Part shown: piece by piece, positions 12,583 through 25,994 of the stretch
Position numbering within the stretch: position 1 is the stretch's first letter
Layout of the letters: every line of letters starts with the position of its first letter
Source: Tubulanus polymorphus
Taxonomy: Eukaryota; Nemertea; Palaeonemertea; Tubulaniformes; Tubulanidae
Length of the DNA stretch: 64,000 nt
NCBI RefSeq assembly: GCF_964204645.1
Contig: NC_134036.1
Coordinates: 3,213,501-3,277,500 of the forward strand
Reading direction: 5' to 3'
Notes under the pieces: model-generated
What the model was told of the DNA's origin: nothing
Seen by the model: only the letters and a program-made list of their open reading frames with translations
The model's database searches: none
Position numbers and translations under genes: made by a program

Positions 12583-13988
12583 AATATTTTGTAGATGAAC
12601 TAGAAAAATGATGATTGTCCGAATTTATTTTTGCCTTAGTTAAAAACAAACACTGTTTACCTATGAATCGATGGCCGATAATTTTGGTCACCGTCTGACT
12701 AAAACCTGATTCAAATGTACAATCGATATTCTATACCCCAAATATCTCTCGCTGAAATTTACAAATGTACACCTACTACGAAGAGAACTGGGCTCCTAAA
12801 GTTGTTATCTACAAATACCTTGCAATTTTTAAGTCATTTATTAAGTGGTGTAATGGTAACCAGCACCGTATTGTTTTTAGATAATTCCGTAGCGCATAAA
12901 ATTACCATTAATTGAATTAAATATTTACGATAGGCGCAATGAGTGAAATTAAAGTCATTTAAGATTTCGGCCATTGGACTTATGGAAAATACTATCGAAT
13001 TAAACTTAACTCGAACATAATTTTTCTTACTTTTTGCGCCAATTCCTTTAAACCGACTCGATTTCAATTATATTAAAATTACTGTAATGCGCCTCGATTG
13101 AACTTAACAAATTCTATCTACATCGACTTAATTTCTACAAAAAAGAAAAATTTTTTCCATTCAAGATTTACATATTTACACTTCAGAAAATTGAAGAAAT
13201 GCATTTTAAATATTATTCGCTATCATTAGTCAATCATCAACCATCGAACATTTTTCTATTGATAGATGCGCTCTGGTGCATGCTGCCATCTGTTGGACAG
13301 CGAGGAAACAAGTCACCTCGTTCAGGCGAAAGGTACTTTCATGTGTATGGTATCGCCATCTGCAGCTTAACACCAAACGCTTGCTGTGTACAGATTTTGA
13401 TGCTTGTGGAAACAGAATAATTCAAAATTTGAGGACAGAATTTGTATAAGCATTTGATAACTTGATATAACCATTTCAAACTAGAAATTTCCAAGTAAAC
13501 TGTAGGAAGAAGATTTTCACACGATATTGAACAAGTTTCCAAAATATAAAATTTGAACTTATATAGCAGTACCTCGAGCAAAAACGAAATCTGACCTCCC
13601 CATCCAACCACAAACTAGCGCAATTCATAATGGGGTACCGGCACTCACCGGTGGCGCCACTTAACACTGGGTCCTTCGATGAACTTTTAACTTTATTTTT
13701 AACGTTAGGCTTCCAAATTTGAAAACTATCAAACGAGTCATTGGATAGATATAAGATTCACTTTTCACTCAGTGTTTTACAAAGCTGAAAATTGAGTTTA
13801 ATTGAAATGTAGAAGGAAAACCCAGTGCCACTAGCACCACCTGGCGGATTATCCCTGAATCCTCGCTTGCCACAGTAGCATTGCCGGTACACCATTAGAT
13901 TCATCAAAATCAAAGATGAACTTTGTTTCTTCGTTGCAATCATCGTTAGTAAAAACACTAATTAATTAATAATCGATTTCCCCGATTG

Positions 13989-13994
13989 TTTATT
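13989..13994 (-). terminator. Candidate poly(A) signal for the inhibitory SMAD
   Basis: AATAAA on the minus strand, about 590 bases past the SMAD stop codon at 14587. It is the first clear hexamer I noticed downstream, but in AT-rich sequence it may be chance. Confidence 0.35.
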
Positions 13995-14586
13995 ATTTGA
14001 GGTGGGATTTGTATTACGCTGTATTTTTGTTTTTATAAACCCTGAGAGAATTACACAATATAGACATCATCGTCGTCGTCAGTTATATTTACAACAGAAA
14101 TAAAAAGTATCCAGATCAACCCGCGCACCGAGCTAACCCTTGCGCAGGCGCCGCCTGGTGGCGGGTTAATCGAAAAATTGAAAACAGTTTTTTCATTAAT
14201 TATCTATTACACAATCCACATTATTTCACACATTTTTGCGTCAGTCGCGATTTCGGTAAATCCGTTTTTCGTCTACACGTATTTCTTTTAAATGCATTGG
14301 CCACCAACGTTAAAGGGTTCACTCGAAAATTACCCTCATTCTACGTCAACCGACATTCCCTCGTTCAACCGAGGTTTACTCCGAATAACCCGTTCTAAAA
14401 ACAGTGCCACGTGAGTAAGAATGTAACTCCGATAAAATTGATGTTTAAGGCCCAGTCCCTCGCAGAAATCAACCTTCGAGCAATTGGGCTCTCTAGACTC
14501 AAACCCTCTAGACACATTCACCCGAGCCAATCATAAATAAATAAAAACGATTGCGACGCTCTCCGCAGCTGCGCTGATTCGTCGTA

Positions 14587-17500
14587 TCACCTCTGCACGT
14601 GCAGTAGAATCTCGATCCAACACGGACACGACATTATAAACTGTCGCGAGTACGTCGAGCCCCAACCCTTTGCGAAACTGACGCGCACCGCGTAGCCGTC
14701 GTACGGGCCGTCGAGCGAACGCGGGTCGCGCGCGCATTCCAACAACAGCGCCATCTCGTAGTCGAACACCTTCACCGCGTGGCCGGCGGCGACTTTGTGA
14801 ACGGTGAACGTCCGAGCGCTAGGCGGCGCCGTCGGTTCCATCGTCGGCGAATTAACGAACACGGCGTGCGCCGACCGATTATAAACCCACACGCCATCTG
14901 TCTCTTTACTCAGTACTAACCCGTGTCCGATTTTCTCGCGAGTTCGTTTGATATTTTCGAGCGTCGCCGGACTGTTGACGACGCCGACGTCGGCGACCGA
15001 GCATCGACCGGTGGCGCCACCACCACAGGAGCCGCCCGACGACTCCGAGTCCTGTAAAACGGCCAGGCACATACCGTCGCCGCGCGGCAACTGTTGAAAT
15101 ATGTTGACGCTCTGTTCGGTAACCGTGTACAGACGACCGACGCGCTGTCGATTCTCCCAGTAAGCCACATTACACCAGAACCGTCGATAAGTTCCGTCCT
15201 GAGATTGACTTTCACCTGAAAAATACATACAGCACAAATATTAATTAATCACTTTTTTTCGTACAAATATCATATTTCCAATGATGCATACATTATAGCA
15301 GTTTATTTTCAATAGTAATAGTGATAGTGCAATAGTAATTTCTCTTGCGCCCTTTTTACTGTGATACTATGTTCAACGTTGTTTTCTATTAAATCAGTAT
15401 TATAACCCCGTCCTATAACTCTAGCCATTTATCAGTCATCTCTACCCGGGGAAAAGTTTGCTAGGTGCTCAGGAGTCATCTATCAGGCCAGGTACCTGTT
15501 TACTCCTGGGTGGAGAGAGGCAATGAGGATAAGCGCTTTGCCCAGGGACGAGTACGGGTAACGTACAGGGTTCGAACCCACGGCTTCCTGGCCACTCGCC
15601 CACACTGCTTGCTCAGGCAAAATCAACGTTGGTAAATTGAAATATATATTGTGAAGAGCTTCGAGATTGTTCGAATGTAATGCACTTTTTACTAATAACT
15701 TATTATCATCATCAACATACAAAACTTTTCTCGAAGAAGAAGAGATGGAACAATGACAGAAACACGAAGACAACATCGAAAAGCATTTAGATAAAAATCA
15801 ACAAGAGGAAGTTAAAATGCATTCGGATGCATTGAGAACTTGGCGACATGGCCATGATCAATCCAGCCAAAAAACGCTCTTTTGCAAAGACTTTGAAAGC
15901 ACCACACCATGCTTAAAGACTGTATCGAAATGAAAATCCAGCTGAACCCATCATCTTTCGCTAAGATTTTCTAAAAGAAAGAACATAGAAAATTCTACAA
16001 TGCCAAAAGCGATGCTGATTCTTTAGAGCGGAGGAATGAATACACGTCGCGAGGCTCTTTTGATTAACGAGTTATTTGTTTCAACTGTATGTTGTGGATT
16101 AAGGACTGGGATCGAGGTCGACGCCTCATTTTTGTAGCTGCTTAAGAGAGTTGATCGTCATCTATACTGCCTCCTTACGAGACGTGTCAATGATGGCGGT
16201 TAATCTTAGTTAATCTAACAGCATCAGCGTGATAAGAGTGATGATATATATATATCTACATATTGTAGAATGTGGGAGATAGAATCGAGTATCAATGAAA
16301 AGAAAAATCGTATTCAAGAAAAGATAATAGCGAGAGATACCTAAGTCAGGGGTGGATCCAGGGGGACTTGAGAGACTTGCATAAGTCTATAAAACTTTTT
16401 TGAGTGCCCATATCAACAAAAGATAATTGGTCCATTTCAGTGAGGTAGAGGCCCTGGTATTGCCTATTTGCACATCTAAGTTAGTATTGGCCCCTCTGTG
16501 TGTGGAAGTTCATTTAATTGGACATCAAAGTATTCTTTGGCATTTTCGAGGAATCAGGGATTCGTAGAGACCTTGAGTATCCTTACAGCTCGAGTTCATA
16601 TGACAGGAATACTTTACCAGTGGCATTCTCACGAAATATCCTCATCGTCAAATGTATCGCTTTAAGAGAGGATGGGAACCACATGACCGAGAGGAGAGCA
16701 AAACACGAAACAACCGGTTTCATTTTTAAATTTCCCTCTTATAGTCTATTAACATATGTAGAAACCGAGTCAAGTTTGTTATTTTTCATAAAACAAACTA
16801 ACACTGATACTTTTTCACAACTCGCAGCGCTCAGCAGATGCGATCGTTTAAATCGGCCATTATTATGTGGCTTTTCTACATTAGAATTCTACTGTTTAGA
16901 TAAAAATTTACTATTCGCATAAACAGGGGACGATCTGGAAAAATTGGAAGGCGCCGAGTTCCAGAAAAAAAGAAAGGGCATTGCTACGATATAGCAGCCA
17001 TGGCCTCTGTGGTGTTAGATACTTTTGAAGAAATAAACGCGAAAAGATGCAATTTCAAAGACGATGAGTGCCAAATTAACAGTCAGGTTTTCACCCAATC
17101 CTGTCTTGACGAATAGGACAACCTCGATGGGACAACAAGGCTGTCGAGACCGACCCCCAAAATCTGCCTCTGATAAAAGCGAACTTTTTTTTGCACGAGA
17201 CGAGTCTAATCTATCGACTAATGAGTATAGAGGGTTAACAGGAGACAGTGTTCGGTTCTGCTCGGCGATGTCGTCGCCGCCACCGACGGTTCGGGGGATA
17301 ATTGGAGTCGCTGTGTATAATTGAGTTGTTTGTCTAATCGCGGAATAGTTTTTGAACGCCGGTTTATTCACGGCTCGGCTCCAGTCCGCTCGGAGCTGGT
17401 ATTATGCTGATCAGCAAGTGTGGTGCCTCTAAGTCTGTTCTTACAATAGAGCAGAGCTATACCACCACTGCCACCGCTCACCACCAAGGCTGAACGCGTA

Positions 17501-20500
17501 TATACATATGTATAAACTCATAGGCTTCAAAACCCTTTCTTCAATTCATATATACTTATACACATATTCTGTAATATAAGTTTCATGTTTTTCTTTCCGA
17601 ATAGATATTTCGTTTAAAAACCTTAAACCTGTCCCACCTATTGCTTTGATATAATCTGCGAATGGTGGTCACCGGCATTATTGTTAGTTCCGATAAAGGT
17701 TCAATGTAAAACTCTCCCACACCGACCGCCTCAACTTTACATCCCTGCTTCTCGAAAATAATTTCTTCATCAATTTTCTCTCATTATAGCAACTTGTTGT
17801 ATTTGTAAGTCATGTCAATGTAAAGTAATTATTCAGTATGTCCTCTCTGTCTTTGTTTATGGGATGTTGTTGCTCAAGTCTGTTAGCTTCCACGCAGGCA
17901 GGAGATAAAACTTAAAGAAGACTTTAAAAGATTCACTTTTAGTCTTATGATATATACATGTATATCAAAGGTATTTTAAAAAAGATATTTGAAGGTATTT
18001 TCCATTTAATTTTCAGATAGATCCAAAAGAAGGCAAGAAGCACTTTGCTGAAGCTATGAAATAAATGATTTAATATACAATGTATCGGAATCAATGTTAG
18101 TGTCAACTTGATAAACTAAACTAAAACTTACAACATTTTTTCACAATTATTGATTTAGCATTAAGCTTTGCAGAAGAATACCACCAAAGTCAAACTGAGG
18201 GCCCAGCCTACCCTAGAGCCAATGAAAGCTGGTTACCTGTGGTACCCTGTGCCCTATCTATTGAATGCAAGGTCTATGGTACCTACGTTTCAAGTACAGC
18301 TTTTCTTACAAACGAGGGGCCGCAGTTGCTCTGAAGTTTGTTAAAGCTTTGGAAGTTTTCTGAGTTAACTAAGTAGATAGTTGATGTAGTGACAATATTA
18401 AAAGTTCATTGCAACTATGGCATTTATCCGCTGGTTATCTTCAAGCAACTTTTGAGCAACTGCAGCACCTGATCCAAGAAATTAGACAAATTCAATGTCA
18501 ATCTAAGCGTCACTGTGGATCATCAATCGAAAATTTTTGTCCAGTTTTTAAAGTTCAATATATCAAGGTTAACCCTGGCCGATTCTATTCTTACGCTGAA
18601 TTCTTTCAAGACATGGAAGACATGACAGCTAAATAAAACTAGGCCTCCAGAAAAAAAAAAACCAAACGGAGAGTAACTCGCTGATTAATTTCCAAGATAT
18701 ATTCATAGGTACGTACGAACATGTACGACTAATAAATTACACCGAACAGTCGGGTGATAATCACGCGAGAGACGAGTCTTTATCCGATTAACAATGACAA
18801 TATACCTCGTCGTCGTCGACGACGCTGATCTCGGCATCTGATAACGCGAGCGAGCACCGGTGACAACAACAACAAAACCCGCCGAACACCGAGATAGCGA
18901 TCTACGGCACGGCGGCGGCGGCGTCCGGGCGACGGCGCGACGCGGCCGCCGAGCCGATCAAACACAGGCGTCTACGCGTCGTCTTGTCGATCGTCGACGC
19001 GATAAGAAACGTCGTCGACGACGATGACGACCGAGTCGATACATTTGAATCGAACGAGCGAGCCGACCGAGGCTCCGTCGAGACGCCATCGCTGATAGTC
19101 GTCGTGTCTGTCGCTGTCATTCATAACTTTAGTGAATACAACATGTATATATGTATTATCATTACATACATTACAATGAATTTTATCAATTTGTTGCTTC
19201 ATGAAACTGAATCATCCTTAACACTTAGTCATAACATCGATCTGTCTCCAACAACAATCTGCGTATCTCTAAGGCGACCTGATTCCTCCTGACACCTTGT
19301 CTTATCTGAACTTCCGTGACCGGCTTTATAGACTGGTATTATTACCTTTAACCCAGGGGCTAACTTCATCAGGGTGGCCGCTTTTATTTGACTCGCTATG
19401 TTCCCCACACTATTCCCTGACATGCGCGTTGTTTTCCCTGACTTGATCAGCTAAGAATCCGATCGATCGATTGACGCACAGTCAAATACGTAAAACATAG
19501 ACATTAACATAAACATAGTCAAATACGTAAGACATAGACGGAAACTGCTTCATGTTACGTGTAATCTAGCAATCTCAACAAATTTCCATGACTTTTCCTT
19601 GATCTTTAGCTGTTTTTAACACAATTCCCTGATTATTCCCAGACTTTTTAAAGAAAAGAAGATTCCCTGACATTTCCCTGATTTTTTTTCCTTAAATTTA
19701 TGCATATACTTCTAACGGAATAAGAATGTTATAAAATCTGTGTAAATAAACATTGCAAGTGAATTTCATATATGAAGCTACCGCATTGCAACAACTGATT
19801 CCGTTCGTGAATTCAACACTAAAGAATGAAACAATTAGTTTTTATGATGCTGTTTCCGATGCCGCTCGGATAGAAGCGAATTCAATTCTATCAAATTTCA
19901 ACTGGCTTCCACTGAATAAACTAAGCGTTAACACAGTTAAACAACGACGGTTTATCTTCATGAATTCAATACGTTTTTTCCTAAACGTTCTAAAACTTTT
20001 ACTAAACGTCTCATAATGAATTGTGAATTGTTCCTCTTTTTATGCCATGTAATTTTGAAATGCAAAATAAATTCACTGAACGCATCGAAGCCGCTTAATT
20101 TTCGCGAAGCGTGAAAAACTGTCGGTTATCGACGGAACGGAAATGAAATGGTTAACTATCAGTTTATAGCCGAGAAGGTGAAGGTATAAACGATGTTTAT
20201 TCAAGTAGAATTCCTGCCTCATCAACTCTTAATAGGCAGCATTCTTCATTCTTTACATCCCACTCGCTGTTCTCTCCTTCTCTCTCAGCGAGCGCTGGCT
20301 CAATCACTCACTCGCCACAGTCGCCGCATTCTACACACGCCTCGCTATAGTGCAAACCTTAAAAACCGCGGCCGAACTCTACAGCTGATGTTAGAGTCCA
20401 GTTCGGTAGTTCGGCATGGTAGATGCTAGATATTATTTTATTCAATCTTATTACCACCTCGTAGTAAAATAAACACGAAATGAGCTTATGAGCTAAGAAA

Positions 20501-23500
20501 ATTTATGCAACCTTTGAAACTGAGGTTTGGACCCAGAGAAACAACTGTGGAACTGTGTCTAGAGACAAATTAAACCCGCACAGCTGTGGAACTGGGTCCA
20601 GAGACAAATTAAACCCACACAACTGTGGAACTGGGTCCAGAGACAAATTAAACCCACACAACTGTGGGGCTGGGTCCAGAGACAAATTAAACCCACACAA
20701 CTGTGGAACTTGGACGTAATTTCTAAATCTAAAATATTCCCTCTGTGGCCACTGAATGTACACTCTACGCGCATACAGTCAGCCCTCTTCAATCTAACCT
20801 AACGCCGACCCCTTTTCGCATATCAATAAAACACGGCCCTAAAATCCTTCTACACTTTTGAAGCCATGCGACCTTTTACTTGAAATAATTATATGTCACA
20901 ACGCGCGAAGCAAAAATACTTGACCTCAGGGGCTTTCTATGTAGGGCAATTGTGTTGTGTAGCGATTAAGAGATACACGGTAGATAGACCTACTAGCATG
21001 CCAGGGGCTACTTCTTCAACTGGGAGTACAAGAGAGGCTTTGTTCTCGTAGTTGGGGCAGGGAGGCGAGGGGAGGGTGGATGCGGCTGCTTTTATAGAAT
21101 AGTTGGTGGCTATTTAGAACCAGGCGATGTAGAATAATACAATGTATCTAGTATTCAATGTAAAGACGATGGATGTACTATTCACGATGTACGCACTTTA
21201 CACTGGAGAAAACTGATTCGGAGACTTTTCAAAGTATTTGCTGCAACTGACCAGTAAAACGAAGATAAAAAATCTTCCAGGCGAGGACCTGAACAGATCT
21301 GAATCATGGAATGTCTAATATCTGGTGTTTGTAGTTCATTTTCAAAAAAAAAATGTCTCAGGTGAAGTACTGAACACATGTGAAGTGTGGACGATCAGTT
21401 TTTGAAATAGTGCCGATAAAATGTCCAATATCTGGTTTTTGTAGTTCATTTTCAATTAGAAATGTCTCAGGTGAAGTACTGAACACATGTGAAGTGTGGA
21501 CGATCATAAATTCGAAAAATCCACTATCACAGATTGAATTTTCAACTAAAAATCCAATAAACCTCCCGTTTCAATACTGGCAAGTGCGGTGGGTTCGTAA
21601 GGGACATCAAATCATAAACAAATCACGCGAAATCTACCAATCAAATGAATTATAGTGACAATCCGTATTTTAAGATCAAAATCCAATAAGTACAGATTGT
21701 ATACGGAATCCGGGAAGGTTAATAGCTCCGCGCGAACATTTCGGTTATCGCCCCCCCCTCAGATTTATATTCATACAACTCGAGTGAAGAGTGGAATTGG
21801 ACTGCAGCAGCGACGAGGTATTCACTCGACTCGGTCAACCGTATGTCGTTCGTTCGGTTCCTCGTTCACCGCGAGTATTGTCCTCTACGACGGACAATAC
21901 GACCCCCGCGAGGTCGAGGAAATTTCGTCGACCACGAAATTGTAGGTCGCGCGGAGCCGTCGAACGGAAACCTGATCCGCGCGTAATTGCGGCGTTTGTG
22001 CGGATAATTTCGGCGGCCGGCCGGCGTTATCGGACGAGGGGATCGTCGATTGATAGAATGAATATTCGTCCGTCTGTTCAAAAATTTGAAGATCGCGTAA
22101 AATGCATAACTCGCATCAAAATACTTTTACGATAACAGGTTTTAGAGAGGCGGCCACCCCTTTTATTTCTACAGCCATCCCTTATAAAATATCTGCTGTC
22201 CCTACCAGAGTGGATGTCAATATTCTATCAATGCTGATTATTGAAATATATTAAGCTAATGTGAAAAATAGACGATTGAACCAAAATCAAGCATAGATTT
22301 TCTGTATTCGTTGGGGGGGGTCAAACGCCTCGCTCCTTCAACGACGTCGCCCCTAAACCCAGAACGCAGGATGTATAGAATCTAATTTATGGATTCTCGT
22401 AAAAATGTCAGAAGGGTAATGAAAGAGAGGACATTCATTGAAACAAGCGCTGGTATGTCAGTAAGCCAAGCGGGATCCCGGTAAGCAGCCCCGGTAAGCA
22501 GCCCCTCATCGACCGTCGAGCGAAAACATGCCCTGGCAAGCGAGCGAAGATCTCGGCCGGCCGCCGCCGCCGCTGTGTGAAACTGACACTGGCAATGTAG
22601 GGATTCCTGATGATATACAAGGTAAACAGCCAGTAAGACTACGGAATGCCGCGTGATAAGAACCGTGGCACCAAAGTAGCTTTGCACACACACATTGCCA
22701 GAGCAGACTGGAGCCAGAGTTAAAAGTAACCAGCGAGAGATGGAGAGAGAGAGAGAGGAGCAGGGAGAGAGAGAGAAAGAGAAAGAGTTGAACCAATATT
22801 GTATACACGAATATGATACAGTTTCTGTCCGCCTCGCCACAGGAAGTATTACACAATACAAAAACATCTCCGTTTATTTTAAAAAGACTTTTCTCAATAA
22901 GCAACATTTTTTGAAAAAAAGACACTTTCAGCAGGCGCAGTGGGAAACAATGTAGAATTCAGAAGGAATCTAACAGGGTCCGGGGCTACAGATCATTACT
23001 GGATATAAGGAGTTTCAAAGGAGAAAATTCCTAATTTGCGCCTGCATCGCTTTACAAGTAGACTCCTCCTAAATTGGTACTGTTCATCTCGGTAAACCAT
23101 TAATTCAGCGGTTTTGTTAGCAGATGCTTATTCTTTAGACTAACCAACTTCGGTTTCTAATTCGGTAACCGCCTAATTGGGTAAAAATAAATCCTGGTCC
23201 CAACACTACCAATATAGGTGTAATCTAATAAAGATTTTCTAGTTGCCTATTTCTCAAAATCAAAGGAGTTTTAAAGCAGTTTCTTCAGGCATTTTGCTCG
23301 AAGTCAAGGAGTTTCAAGAATCTTAAAGAAACATTTTTCGTTTAGGAGTTTTTAAATGAATCAAGGAATCGTAGAGGCCCTGTGTGAGCTAGGCATAAAA
23401 ACCATTGGGTAAAGGGAGGAAAATTTGAAATGGAATTCCTCAAATTGATTGAATATTCGATATACAATGACGACGACGTTTGCAAAAATCGTTTAAAAAC

Positions 23501-25927
23501 CGTCTCTACGACGCCGACGAGGAGGCGGCAGATCTTACCAGCACGTAAATAGGAAGGATCTCCGCCGGTTTCCGTGGAGACAGGATCGCTCGGAGGAGTA
23601 TCTACAAAATACAACAATTGAAACGTAACTAATTTATTAAACACAGTTCATCACCATCATCATTAACATCAAAAACATAATACAACTATAATTCTGATTT
23701 CGGTTGTGAATTAAACCTTAAAATGGTCTTAAAGGCTCAAGACTTGCCTTATTACTTGACAACGATTAAGATTTTAAGGTCCGTAGCCACTGGGAAAAAC
23801 CATAGTTAAGATTACCACAGCTTTTCAAGGGCCTGGACAATCCCCATTCTCCGAAAATCCTGTTATTAGATTTCTTACAGAACTAAAGTGAGTTCAGACT
23901 GTTCTTAAGTTTTCTCGTTTTGCCATAGAACGAAAAAGAGCGAAGCCCATCTTGCCTCCGTGACCTAACAACTACAGATATAAACCGATCTTAATTCTAT
24001 AGCATTTACCCAATCCAATAAACCAGACTAAGCCCATTCTGGTTCTATAGCCATTCCAACAACCTAGGACCAGTCTCAGTATACCAAATCTAACAAATTA
24101 AATCCTAGACTCGGCCCCTCTTGGCTCTGTACCCAATCTACACCCGAACTTAGGACCAGACTTGTAAAAATCTTTCCATGACGGCGCCATTCGACGAGGG
24201 TATCTTAATTGAAAAGCCGAACTTCTCTCTTCCAGCGCGGCGCGCGAGTGAGTAGGAGCCGCCGTGGTGGCTGTTGTGTAATCAAACCTTCACAACTTTG
24301 CAACCCGAACTGCACATCAGTTACAACTAAAACAACCTTCAAAACGCTGTTTGTATACAGAGTACGCGGCATTCGCACACATACACTGTACTCACAGTGG
24401 CGCAGAGCAATGGAGTGCTGCGCAGTGAGGCAAGGAGCCGCTGTCAGTTGCTAATTTATACATACACGCTCTAAACTGCTCAGGCTTTTATTTCTTTAAA
24501 CACGGTTAATAGACTTGCTCGCTTTAGAGTGAGAGGGGAGGAAAAATACAGAGAAGAGAGAGAGAGAGAGAGTGAGAGAGAGAAAGAGTGAGAGAGGGTA
24601 GAAAAAATACTTAGAAAGAAACAACCGCTCGAGACTAATGGCGCTTTATGTATTGTGTGTTTAACTCAGCGGTGAGTGGAGAATGAAGGGAAAAGAGATA
24701 ATATCATTTTCTGCATCTCTTTATCTTGATAGAAATTGTTACCGACGAAATTCTATCCCGCGTCGAAGCCAAATACGGAGTAAGAGTTTGTGAAATACAG
24801 TAGACTCTGTCTCTCACTGCGGTGAAGTTGAGACCGGTAGAATTCCACCCCGAGTTGGTGTCAAATACTGAGTAAGAGTTTGTGAAATACAGTAGACTCT
24901 GTCTCTCACTGCGGTGAAGTTGAGACCGGTAGAATTCCACCCCGAGTTGGTATCAAATACTGAGTAAGAGTTTGTGATTAGACTCAGTCCCAAGTTGAGA
25001 CGAGTAAAATACTGAGAATACTGTGGACCCAAACTGGCCATCAACGCGATATATTATAAACCCTTTTGAGTTACACATACCTTTCCAAGATGAGCTGAGC
25101 TTTTTTATATCACAGATATCTTCATGTCGGGGTACCTCTGAAAAAGATAACACGTACTAATTACGAGACGAATAGACGGAAATTTGACCTACGAGTTGTA
25201 CAGCAATAACCGAGCGTTGAAACGTTGAAACGAGGAGTTCTCTTCAATCCAAATATAGAAAACTGATATCTGACAGCTACAAATCATGAGTAAGACATAA
25301 AAGCGATCTTGATTTCAATTATCAGAGGGCCCGATATTTGAGACAGTGGCGAATCATAATCGCGCGCAGACTTAGCGTCGTCTAACGTCTAACGTCGGCT
25401 GGCTTTTGAAACGTTGTATCAGTAGTCCAGGATTTGAGTGGTTGTTCGCCTACGACCGAAGTAGAATCTAAAACCACAAGTTAAAGGACCACCATGAACT
25501 CATCCAGCGATGCTTAATGCATATTTTTGCGAAAACGAAAAAGGTAAAGCTAAAAAGTTGATAACCCGTTTCTCATTTCTGCTGACTCTGACCCGACCAG
25601 CCGCTATATCTACCCACTAAATTACTTGTATTTCTTTTAAATCATGATCAAGCTAACTAACAGACCCGGCAGCTATATGAATGAACTGATTACTAATTTT
25701 ATTTCAGTTTATGATATTGACCCGGCCGACTATGAGAAACGAGGTATCATTTTATTTTCGCCTGAAATATGCGACGATGTTGTATCTGGCCGTTTAACCG
25801 CCGTTTAGCGGGAAAAACGTAGAAACATAAAAGTTAAAAGGGTACAAACATATATAAAGTTAATTGCCGAACGAATACACAACACAATACTACAAAACTA
25901 AAGACTCAATTGTCATGTAATGTACGC

Positions 25928-25994
<67 letters not shown>

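Larger units (their letters stand above)
10678..14586. other. Intergenic between thioredoxin-like gene and inhibitory SMAD
   Basis: About 3.9 kb with no exon I can support. It should include the promoter and 5' UTR of the thioredoxin-like gene (just above 10677) and the 3' UTR of the SMAD gene (below 14587). It holds a perfect palindrome, an (ATA)n microsatellite and an inverted-repeat element. A 64-codon minus ORF at 10807-11001 has no recognised family and could be 5' UTR. Confidence 0.6.

Noticed and set aside
15488-15617. tRNA gene
   Set aside because: The B-box-like GGTTCGAACCC is present, but no cloverleaf or acceptor stem could be formed; it fits a SINE fragment better.
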